DNA of 64,000 bases. Source: Symsagittifera roscoffensis (Eukaryota > Xenacoelomorpha > Acoela > Convolutidae). Positions within the stretch are counted from its first letter, which is position 1; each line of letters opens with the position of its first letter. The stretch covers positions 25,487,547-25,551,546 of the forward strand of contig NC_087067.1 in the NCBI RefSeq assembly GCF_963678635.1, read 5' to 3'. The position numbers and the translations under genes are program-made. Shown one piece after another: positions 51,001-63,000 of this stretch. The notes below the pieces were generated by a model. The model searched no databases. It saw nothing but the letters and a program-made list of their open reading frames with translations, and was not told the DNA's origin.

Positions 51001-54000
51001 GGTGTATCAGGCTTACAAAATACCTTAGAACTTTTTTATAGCGAATTTAACGTAGAAAATTTACCTTAAAAAAGTAGGCAATTTACCTATATTTACCTTG
51101 ACATCAAAGGTGTAATCACCAGAGACTTTAGGGGTGAAAATTTCCCACAAAATGCCTAAAAACATAAGTGCCCTTAAAACGCAAGGATTGTTTAAGAGAT
51201 CAACTTTTGCTGAAACCGATCCTCTTTTTATCTCTTATTGCAAAACGCACATCTATAGTCTGAATATCAGCGCTCACCAGAATATCTCAATATGGCTGGG
51301 TGTGAATGGATAGTTATCAGTGACATTTAGCTGGCTACCATTTAAATTAGTAACTCACTGTAAAAGTACACATGACTGCTCATATTAGGGCCAAGCCACA
51401 TTAGCTGTATCAATTAGAAAGTTTCCTGAGCTTTACACTCTCAAAAAAAGTAAAAAGTAAACTTACTTAGAAAATGCCTTAGGACATCTTAACAAATAAG
51501 TTAAACTTGCACTACCTTAAGTCGCCTTGACTTACTTATAGACATCTTGAAATCTTACTTGAAATTACCTTAAAAGTTAAGGTGTATCAGCCTTACAAAA
51601 TACCCTGGAACTATTTTTTTAGCGAAATTTAACATAAAAAATTTACCCTAAAAAGGTAGGCAATTTACCTAAATTTACCTTGACGTCAAAAGTATAATCA
51701 CCAGCGGATTTAGGGGGGAACATCTTCAAAAAATGCCTAAAAACACAAGTGCCCTTAAAAGAGAAAACCAAAAAATGCCTAATTTCGTGCGGCGCAGAAG
51801 AAAGTTTGATCAAAATGGGGTCTTTATAGTGATTCAGGAGAGGAGAACTCAGAACATCAATTTGGTCGACCTAAAAAAAGGCAAAAAAATTTGGAAAAGA
51901 TTGGAAATCCCCCCCCCGTCCTCCTCGAGAAAATCCTCGATCAGCCCCTGGGTATAATTACCTTAACTTTTCCAAAAAAAATAAAAAATTGAGGTAAACT
52001 TTTTTAAAATGAAGTGAATTAAGGTTATTTTACCTTAGTTTAACTTTTCTTATTTTTTGTTATTTTAGTGGTAAGAAATAAGGTAAAAATGCTCTAATAT
52101 TAAGGTAAGTATAGATAAATTACCTACTTTTTAAGGTACATTTTTAAGGTAAATTTACCTATAAAGTAACTTAAGGTGCGCGGTTGACGACCATTCAAAA
52201 AATTATCCAATGTACAATTTCATGTATGGAGCCTATTGAAAAACACAGTTTATTATACAAATTTCATAATAGAAAATTGTATGAAGAGCATTTTTTCAAT
52301 GGAATTTTTTTTTTCAAATAGTATCCTAAATTGGCTTAACACTCAAACAAAACAAATTGGTAGCGGTTTTGATTACTTGAGAGCAACTTTGGGGAAAAAA
52401 ATTGAGCAAAATAATGCTTATTATACAATTGCATACATGAAAATTGTATGATATTCATTTTTTCGTTTAAAAAAATTCAAATTTGAGGTAAAAATTTTTA
52501 TTTCATTTTTTGTTTAAAAACTTGCTTCTGTGCTCGAATATAGATTTTATGAAAAAAAAACTTTGCATGAAATTTTTGACTTTTTGCGTGTATAACGTAA
52601 TCCATTTTGAGTTTTTCACCCACAAAAAAATTTTTCGTTTTCATATGGCAAGGTAAACAAAAATTTGCAAAAACAGACCTCTTTTCTCAAACACCGAAAA
52701 TTTCACAGTTAGTCAGTCTGTTTAGCACAAAGCACAAAATCTTAAAACAAAAAAGTTATGGAAAAAAGGCTTGTCAGACAATTTCATAGAATGGAAGAAA
52801 TGATTATCATACAATGGCAAAAAGCTTCTTTTTTTCTTCAAAATGTAACTACTTGTTTATTAAAAACGTTTATTATAAAATTTTGTAGTATGGAAGAAAT
52901 GCTTATCATGCTAATGTCATGCTAATTTTTTGATACATAAAATAGTATGAAATTGTATGACAAGCTTTTTTTTCATAATATGAAATTGTATGATGTTGCA
53001 TAATATGAAATAGGCATTTTTACCACACGGGTTATTTTAAGGCAGATACACCTTAACTTTAAAGGTGATTTAAGTAAAACTTTAAAGGGTTTATACGTAA
53101 ATTAAGGTGTACTTAAAGTAGTGGAAATGTACTTTAGTTTCTTAAGATGCTTTAAATTGAATTTACTTGAAACTTTAATGTAATTTAGGGTAATTTAAGC
53201 ATCTAAAGAAACTTTTTATTTTTCAAAAAACGATGAAAGTTTTAACACAAAAACAAAACCTCGTCTTGCGTTAAAAAGAATCCGGGTCATTAATTTTTAG
53301 CAACTGGCAGTTTTCAACTATTTCTTTATCGGGAAGTACCTTAAGATGTTATTAAGTACCTTAAAGTGGGGTAGTTTTGCAAAAGTTTTGCTACTTTACG
53401 GCATCTACCACGCAGGTGAAGATGTAAATTATTCATATCTATGGTTAATCACTCTAACTGTTCGGCAAAATGAACAAAACTCGGCAAAATGAAAAAAAAA
53501 TTATTTCGGCCACACTTAGATTTCAACAAAAAGAGAAAAATATGAAAAGTGTTTTAGTTGATTTTTTTATTTCCATTTCTTTTACGAAAAACTTTTTATA
53601 AAATAGCGTACAAAGACAAAAAGTATACATATTTTAAAAAAAATTGACCATGAAAGATTCTTTTTCATTTTCAGCTCTGACCAGAAAAGCAAAAATATTC
53701 AGCCCGTACTGTCTGAACCTGAAAACAAAAACTTTTTTGAAACTTGGGCAGTTTGAATGACAATTTTATGGATTACAATTTGATATAACGCTCAAAATCG
53801 TGAGATTTGCTATTTTGGTTGTTGATTTTCAGTATGAACATAAAAAAAAACTGATGACAAAAGTGCATCTCAATCTTTGATCAGTTGAATAACATTTTTA
53901 TTCAAGGTAAAACTACTAAATTGGTCAGGCTACCGTTAATAAATGTTCTATTTGAGTTTCAAAATATCTGCATGTCTATTAGGGGTCAAATTTTTCTACA

Positions 54001-57000
54001 TCAATTTGCGGTTTGTGACTTGGTTATTTAGCCATCATCCCTCTCCCTCTCCCTCCCTCTTCTGCTAGGGCGAAGATGACATATTTTTACGCTACTCATA
54101 GAGATATTTTTTCATTCCCGAATAACCGGAAGCAATTTTTATATTTATTGTTCCGACTTTCGATACGAAAGTGACGGAATATTTGTGCTCGGGGTGGGTT
54201 TTTTTTCTTCAGACAAATTTCGACTTTTTAACTAGCCATTTTTGACAAAAAAAATTAATCATTCAAAAGGTATTGTTGTCCTGAGCTTAAATTTGAAAAG
54301 ATATTTCACCTTTGATCATTTTTCGTAAAGTTATGGGGGTTTAAAGATTGCCATTTTGGCCAATTTGGGACAATTAACGCTCGATATATTTCGCGCTATT
54401 AACGCGTAAGCGGATATTTAATCCGTCTTGAAATCATTCCAAATTGGTTAAAAGAAGCTTTTTTGGCATAATTGATTTGTTACAATGAGCAAAATCTATT
54501 CTTTTAAACTTTATATGGCGTGTGGGGGGATAATGTCATAAAAAAAACTTCAAATTTTAGAAAAAAAATTTTTTTTTCATTTTATTTCATTACATTTAAC
54601 ATTTAAAAATGTTACTACTGCTCGATAAACCTTAAAAGGCAGTCGGAACATTCAGGGCTTTTTTGTGATCAGTGCTTTAAATTTCTATATTTTTTCCTAG
54701 ACAACATTTTTTCTTGTTTCTATTTTTTCATGGTTTAAAAAACTGTTTGGCAGCATGGCATTGGACTGACGTGTCTTCACTACTCTCAAAACTACACTGA
54801 CGATAAAATTACACTGGAACTCCTCTTTTCCAAAGAACATCTTGCAAGTGGCCTGAAAACAGCTGCTAATATGAACAAACTCGACTTCACATTAACTCCT
54901 GGTTCGTATAAAACTTTCACTCAAAAGAAAAAGCAACCCTTTCGTGGGTTAATTGGCAATTTTTATTTTTTTTCGGTCCAAATTTTGTTCTAAAATCAAA
55001 AATTTAAACTAGTACATGCGATTTTCATCAATACATAGTATTAACACTCAATACTTCGCTTTCTAATCGCAGATAACAATCACAAGTTGTTTTTGGAAAA
55101 AATGTTTGTTGCAGCTATCAACTTCGCCATTCATATGGACATTGACTGCGAACCATTCGAATGTGCTCTGACTGTGAAGGACAATCAACTATTCTACCGT
55201 GACAAGTTCAGCTTCGAAGCCAATGTTAGTAGCAGACTTGGCCGAGATGCAAGTCTTATGTTTTAGCTTTCAAAGATGACATAAGCCAATCTTCCTCTAA
55301 AATAAGGGCGGGGCTTTATTAGGCGAAAACTACTTGAAGCGAAAATTTAAGCGCTAATATTAGGCAAACCATTTGTGTTTATTTTTTTATCTTAATAAAT
55401 GGCGCTGCATAACAAATACACATACTTTTGAAGAGCAAAATAGTGACCCTCGCAGTCGCGCCAGGGTGTTGCGAGCTTGCCATTAGAGGGTAGGACTCTA
55501 TACGACGCCCCCTTCCTCAGGAAATCGACCCCCTGCCGGCCCCCTTTGTACTATTTTGTGATATCCATTTTTGGTGACGGAATCTAAAACTTTTCTAAAA
55601 TGTCGCCTTTGGCGCCATTATATACTTATTTTGAGGGGGAAGCGTGAGCCGAATATACGCAATTTTTTCGTCAAAATTTTCAAAAAATTGCCTATCAACG
55701 CCTTTTTGGCCTGTTTTTTTTTAAATTTTGCCTGCGGCGCTGAAAATTTGGTCAAAATGGGGTCTTTATAGTGATTTAGGAGAGATCCGGAAATCAATTT
55801 GGTCAACCTAAAAAAAGCCGACAAAATTTTTTGAAAATCCCCTCCCCCTCTTGAGAAAATCCTTATTTTCAGGTGCTCGAAGTAAAATCTATTTCTTTTT
55901 GTCCATATTTAAATTAGAAAATTTAACGAGCTAAGTTGTATATGTGTTTTATACCAATTTTTTTTTCTCACCAAAGCTGTTCTGGAAGAAGGGATCTTCA
56001 GATGAGGCTCCCGAAATGGTTCAAGAAATGACAATGGAAGGATCACAATGTATTTTGGATTCAAATGTATGCAGCTATATTTTAAAAAATCTGATGGAAA
56101 GCAGCGATTATTCGCTACAGGTGCAGCCATCCTTATTTGGGGAAGCGATGCCCCAAATCTTTACTTTCGAGTTTTCTACACCTTCAGGTGAGCATAAATG
56201 CAATTTTTAAGGAAAACTGACTCGTTTTCACCACCCCACCACCCCACCCCCCCCCCCCCTCCTCCTCCGTTGCCTATTTTTTGATTGATCATTGTAGCTG
56301 CACAGGATATTATCACTAAAATTTAGTGCAAATCCGACAACACGTTGTTTTAAATTTTCGAAGTTAAAATTCAAATAGCAGCGGAAGTGGTGAACAAAAA
56401 CAGCGAAATAATCAAAATTTATAGTGAGACCCGCATCCAAGTTTGGGCGTAAAAAATCGCTTATAACGGATTATTATGATGATTTTTTGACTTATTATAA
56501 TTTGAGTTGATTATAATTACCAAAATTACCATACCAATCGCTTATAACTGATTATAAATCTTACAAAAAAACCCTAAAATCAATTATAATCGATTATAAT
56601 CGATGATAAGCTCTTATTTTGCCAAAATTTTGTTGATTTATAAAACATTCGAATTATTGGGGAAGAAATGAAAAAAAAACCTTATAAATTTGAATTGATT
56701 GGAAAACTTTTTTTTAAATTCTCATTTTTCATAGGAACCAACTTCTACAAAAAAACATAAAATATAAGCAATTTAGATGCAACTTCGAAGAAAAAATGGA
56801 CAAACAAAATGGTTATAATCAATTACAATTGTTTATATCGGATTTTTGAGCAAAACTAATGAATTATGTTTTTGATTTAAACTAATGGATTATAATCAAT
56901 TATAAATCATTATAATTTTATCGAAATATAGACTAATAAATAATCGATTGTAATAAACTATAATGTATTATATTTAATTATAATTTAATTTTAAAAAGAG

Positions 57001-60000
57001 AGATTATAAATCTATTATTAATTGATGAAAATCGATAGTTTCTCAATTTTAGTAAGACTGGTACTAAAATCGTATTATAATCGATTATTAACGCTTGAAT
57101 CTGATAGCGGGGAGGTCAACGTGAACAGCTGCACGACAAAACGAGGGGTCAATTGCATTTATACATTACTCGTGGGGTTTATACGGCGCACAGAAAATTC
57201 AGCCAAAAACAATTCAGCCACCTCTTCATTTTCAGGATTTTGAATTTTTTTTTACTTATTCAACATTTGCAATTTACCTGTCTTCATGCGAAATAATTAG
57301 AAAAGCTAAGTTTCGGTTTTTTCACGAAACAGAATATTTTTAAGTGCAAATTCAAATCACGACTGACAATCTTTAAAAATAAATTCCACTCAACCCTATC
57401 AGGTGTTTATTTGTAGTCGGTGATTTTGCTGTGAGAAAACAACGGCATTTTAAATTTTCGGCCTTATTTAGCATAGTTATGTAAAAGATTAAACTGACGA
57501 TCTTCTCCCAACTGTATCTGAAATTACGATGTACTTGTTTAGTGTTTCACGAGGCCAAAAATTTTCGAATCTTGACAGCTTGATCAGTTTTATTTTAAGA
57601 AGAGTGCCACTCTATATAAATGTTGCAACTCAAAAATGCATTAAGCAAAATCTTCTTACTTGAAAGAAAATGCATGAAAAGCAAATATCTTAGATCTACT
57701 TAACAATCCCCCTTCTCATGAAAGGGGCGTGGGAAGATTCTTAAGTAGATCAAATTGGTCGATTTTTTGGCCAATCAGAATGCAGAAAAATTCGCATTCT
57801 CAAAACAAGCTCTAGTGCTAATTTACCGTATTCGTTTTAATTAAAGGGGTGGAGATTTTTTATTACATACCATGGGGCAATTGTTAAATAGATCCAATAT
57901 CTTTTACTCTGATTATTTTAGCTCCCAACGACAATGGGGTTTTAGCACAAGGTGTGATTATTCTTATCATCAGCGTCATTGCAGCTGTCGTGATTATTTT
58001 GTTATTGTCACTGGTAGTTCTACTTCTGACCAATGCTCGCTGCAGGTAAAAAAACTTCATTTCAAAAACAGCAAAACTCAATTTTTTTTCACATTTTTTT
58101 GAAGTTAATTGTTCAATTGTGTGTCAATTGTTTGTAATGCAAAATAATCGAAAGTTCTTTTAAAAGAAGAAAACATATTTTTGAACACTGAGAAAACTCA
58201 AAGCTTCACATCACTCGCGGTTCAAAAATATATGCTGCTTATTCTAAAAACACTCATAACCACTCAAAACAAAACAAAAATTGCAAAGTCGGAAACTCTG
58301 AAACGACTAAAAAGCACGTCGTGACTGATAGGGCAAAGCAGATTATAAAATTGTGTTGATGCCATAAAAATTTTCACAAAAGCTTAGCTCAAAATGAATA
58401 AAAGTTCTTCGTTGCTGGGTAATAATCCCAAAACTTCTAAAAAGATAACAATTAGTTTACCTTTCACTAACTGTCCATTTGAGTTGATTTTCTTTAAACG
58501 ATCTTTGGATGCGTTTAAAGAAACCATAATACAAAAACATCTCAGTAATTTTTTGAAAAATGAAATCATACTGCTTTAGAAATTAGAGTAAAATTTATTG
58601 GGACTTTTTCTTGGTAGTAATTTTGTCAAAGCAACGGCCAAAACTTTTTCTCGATACCGAAAAAAATTTTCTGAAACATATCAAAAGATTTTTTAGAAAA
58701 CGACCTTCAGTTACGTGCAAACTTCCTTTGAAAATCTTAAATAGCTTGAAAAAGATCAGTACATCTAACTGAACAAGAGAAACCGGAGTTTGCAACAGCG
58801 CAGAAATATCAAAAAAGTTAGCTTACCAGTACATCAAAAATGAACAGTTTTTTTCATGAAAAATTCCACTTACAAATTTTCCACTTACAAATTCTACTTC
58901 TGGAGAAGCAGCCATTTTTGTTACCTTCTTGCAACCTGAATTAACATTATCAACCAACTGCCAATTGAATTCAAAACCGAGTTCGAAAAAAAACTAAATA
59001 GAGATCTGCAAAAAAATGAATGTGAAAGGTAACAAAATTTTTTCACATAAACACCTCCGAAATTAATAAATATACGAAAAAAATTATACAATCCGAAAGT
59101 TGCCGATACTGTTGCTCAATTTAAAAAAAATCTTTTTCTTGTGAAAGCTCGTGCAGGCAAAAAAGCGAAAGACAAGCAAAGAAGCTACAAACAATCACCT
59201 AATTTGATCCAAATATTAAATTAAAAGAATCAGAATTTAGTTTTTTTTTACTTTCATTGAATTTAGCGGAAAAATTTCACAAAAAGTTCCAAATTTTACA
59301 ATAATTTTTTATGATCCTTTATTAGGTTTTAAAGCCAACTATGTTTCAAACACTCTAAACAGCCGTAACATTTATGTCATGCCCTGATACGAGCAGTCTT
59401 ATTGTAAATAATTGTATTTACCGATTTTTATTGTTGTTTTGAAAAGAATGTAAATGCATGGGGATAATGATTTTATTATTCGGACAATTTTTTTAGATCG
59501 AAATCATAATTTTCAACAACAAAACTTGTTTGTCCCCCCATTATTATATCAATTTTTTGAGTTCAACTTCAAGAAGACTTTTATCCTCATTTTTTAATGT
59601 TCCGTTCTAGAAGTTTTGAAATTGTCAATTTGCCAAATTTTATCATATTAGACAAATTTATGCGCGATTTCAAGAATTTATCTATGATGCTGAAAGTGTA
59701 CCGCCAAAAAATTTATCCGTAGGGATTTTATGCCAGATTGACAATAGCCGCATGGGGATAAAAAGCATATAAAGTTCAAAAAATCAAATTTTATGTTTTT
59801 TATTAAAAAAATTTTATAATTTTTTTCGTTCTAAAAACTGTTTTAGAGCAATTGAAGGGCAGTCGATTAGTCAATGTTTTGCTCTAATACAAGCATTTTT
59901 ATTTTCGTCCATTTGATTGAAGCTATTAATCTTTATTACTTCTAGATCTTCTCAGACCAACCAACCGACTCTGCAGAGCGATTATGGTGTACCTTACGGC

Positions 60001-63000
60001 TACAACGACCCTGCTTACGTGTAAGTTTGTGTTCAACTAATCTGATTTTTTTTTAAATTTCTAGGAATTTTGAAATAAAAACAAAAGTTACTGAAAAATT
60101 GTTGGAACCAATACGTTTCAAAACTTCGGTATTTTGCTTTTATGATTGGAAAAAGTTGTAGATTGTTTAATGTAAATACATAAAGTGGGCAGGGGTGGAT
60201 CTAAGATTTTCTCGAGGGGGGGGGGAGCGGATTTTCAAAATATTTTCAAAAATTTTGACGATATTTTTTTTAGATCGGCTGAATTGATTTTCCGAGCTCT
60301 CCTAGAGGCAAATATTTGAAAAAAAAGGTCAAAAAAAGCCGTTTTTTTTTTTTGGCGCGCGCTCCCCCTCAAAGTAAATATATATTGGCGCCAAAGGCGC
60401 CTTCAGAAAAATTTCAGAGTTGATCGGCCAAAAATGGAATTCTTAAAAAGTACCAAAGGGGGAGGGACCCTTTGGGTCGGCAGGGGGTCGAATCCCTGAA
60501 GGAAGAAGAGTGTCCCCCCGCCCCCCCCCCATAAATCCGCCTCTGAAAGTAGGAGAAAAATCAAGGTTTTTTCTAAAATATACAGTAGTCATTTAAATTA
60601 TCCGGACAAAAAGGAAAAATTGGATAATTTCTCATTTTTTCTCAACTGAAAACACTTATGAGGATTATGAGGAAAATATTTTAGCTTTGATTTGAAACTC
60701 GAATAATGTGGTGGTGATTACCAAATGTGGAACCAAATTTTTACCCTGAATAAAAGACATTTTGGCTCATTTTTGTCAACCAAAATGTTATACCTTGAGA
60801 ATTATCGTTTTGTTAGTCAATCTGGTTTTGGGAAAACTTAGGTGATAAATTTGGAGAAAAAAAGAGTATTCAACTTGTTAACACATGCAAGAACAGATTT
60901 TTAAGAAAATCGTAAATACGTAACTCTTAAACAGTGAACATAATGAATTGATAGCAAGAAAGATATGTCAAGTCAAAATCCAGTTTGTAAAAAGCATGTC
61001 TTAAGAATTTACATTTTTCCCTAAGCGAAGAGTGATCGAAACATTCACAAGCAAAAAGGTCTTCCGAGCTTTGGTTTTTATGGATCGTAAAAGCTCAAAA
61101 TCATTCTTTGTCGGGAAAATTTGGCAGTTTTTGCGATGATATTCTACTGTACATGTAATATGAAATGAAGCTTAGCATAATAATCTGACTTTTAACTTAT
61201 AGTCTTTTAAAAAACTGGATCTACTTAACAATTACCCCCTTTCTTTTAAGAAAGGGGGCAATTGTTAAGTGGATTATTAAAACGCATTTTGCAGCAACAG
61301 CAAAATTAGAAGTACCAATATAAAGCTCTAGCGCTAACTTACTGCTTTTATTAATAGGGGTGGCAATTTTTAAGTATGTACCAAAAGGAGGGAAATTGTT
61401 AAGTAGATCCAAAAAACTGAATGGGGTTCATTTTCAGGAACGAAGCTGTGATGCTTGCGAGGTACAAAAGTCGGCATATAACTATTTTTTAATTCAACAG
61501 TAGCTTATTTGAGTTCATCAAATGCCCTAATCTTTTGCGGTTTTTTCGATAGTTTGATATACTTCGATTGTTCTCTAGCAATCAGAAATGTCATATGCAT
61601 AATAAAATACGGTTGATTTTTTTGTCTCATGTTATTAAAGCATATGTAAAGGAATAAGTGGGGTTGTGTAAAATAGCCTAAACTTCTACTGGCTTTTGTT
61701 TACGTGCTATTGCGTGCTTTTTATGTTAGTAAGATTGCAATTCTGGAAGTCATTTCATGTCGTGATTCTGAAAGAACTTGGAGAACATTTTGGTATAATA
61801 ATAATAAAAATAATCAGAATAAATTGTTTGCAAATTAGATTCCATTCATTGTAAAAGTTACTACATTTACAACCAAACTAAATCTCATTGCGAGAACGCC
61901 GTGGAATTATGCAGCCCGTTTTCAGGCGCCTCTGATCCTACTATGACTTCTGTTATTCTTTAATAGCGATAGTTAATCAAGAAATCGTAAAAAAAAGATT
62001 TAATGATTTAAAGAGGAAAAAATTTGAAGCAAAAAAGGGGAAAATTTCAGCAGTATACCTATCCTTGACAGCAAATCTTTTTTTTAAATACTAATCCTAC
62101 TCAAAAATGATTTTAAACAGTTGATAGTTTCCTGGAATAAAATTGTCCAAAAACTCATGATATGACTATTTATGGTGGCAGATGCATGACTATTTATTCT
62201 TTTTCACTTTTTCTTAAGCAAAAACTGTAATAAAAACTGACACAGTTTTTTTTGTTGTGCTCATTTACAATCAAATTTTTGATAAATTTACCATGAAATA
62301 TTTTAGTTAGTTTTTTATCGTGAAATGTAATATGTAGTTGTTCTTCATTTCAATCTTCAAATGTTTATGCTATTTTATCTTTTATGGTTCTCAAGTCTGT
62401 TATGGTTCCCTTTTATGGTTCCCATGGTCTTAAGTTATGGTTCCCATGAGTAAGTTGCCTATGCAAAGCCCTGCAGTCTGTCGTGAAGTACAGAGATCAA
62501 ATCTATTTTAAGATCATTGTATTACTTAAACAACTTTTCTAGCAAAATCTCGATTAGATGCTACAAAATATTAGCGTTTTTTCAATTTCATAGTCAGTTT
62601 CCGTTATTTCACTCTCTTTTCCTTAACAGACTGTCCCCACTCGAGTACTCGAACAAAACGGAAGGTTCTCTGCATCAAAGTCACAGCAATCGGTAAGAAT
62701 TTGTAATCCAATTTATTTCAGAATGCAAGTTGACTGCATAAAAAAGCAAAACTTTTTGTATTAGACAAAATCCTTGAAAATAAAAGTTGATTAAGGTTTC
62801 GAACAAACTTTTCAATCAATTAGCAATTGAGTCAGTTTTCACCAAAATTAGCATTGAAAACATGTAAATTTTGGAGATAATTAACGGAACCAAAAAAAAT
62901 TCCACTCTGCAAACTTTGATTTGAAAAAATGTATGTTTATGTTGATTGGACTACGAGTTGAGCAGTGAGCTCGTATACTTAATTGCGAATCTTAGTTTTC

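Noticed and set aside
58384-58579. Pair of opposite-strand open frames in the intron after the transmembrane exon
   Set aside because: Short, complementary to each other, and without splice sites of phase 2; no evidence for an exon.
59946-62692. Kinase or phosphatase juxtamembrane region of a named receptor family (for example Eph)
   Set aside because: The Tyr-rich tail has a loose resemblance only. No catalytic domain is in the window, so no family name is justified.
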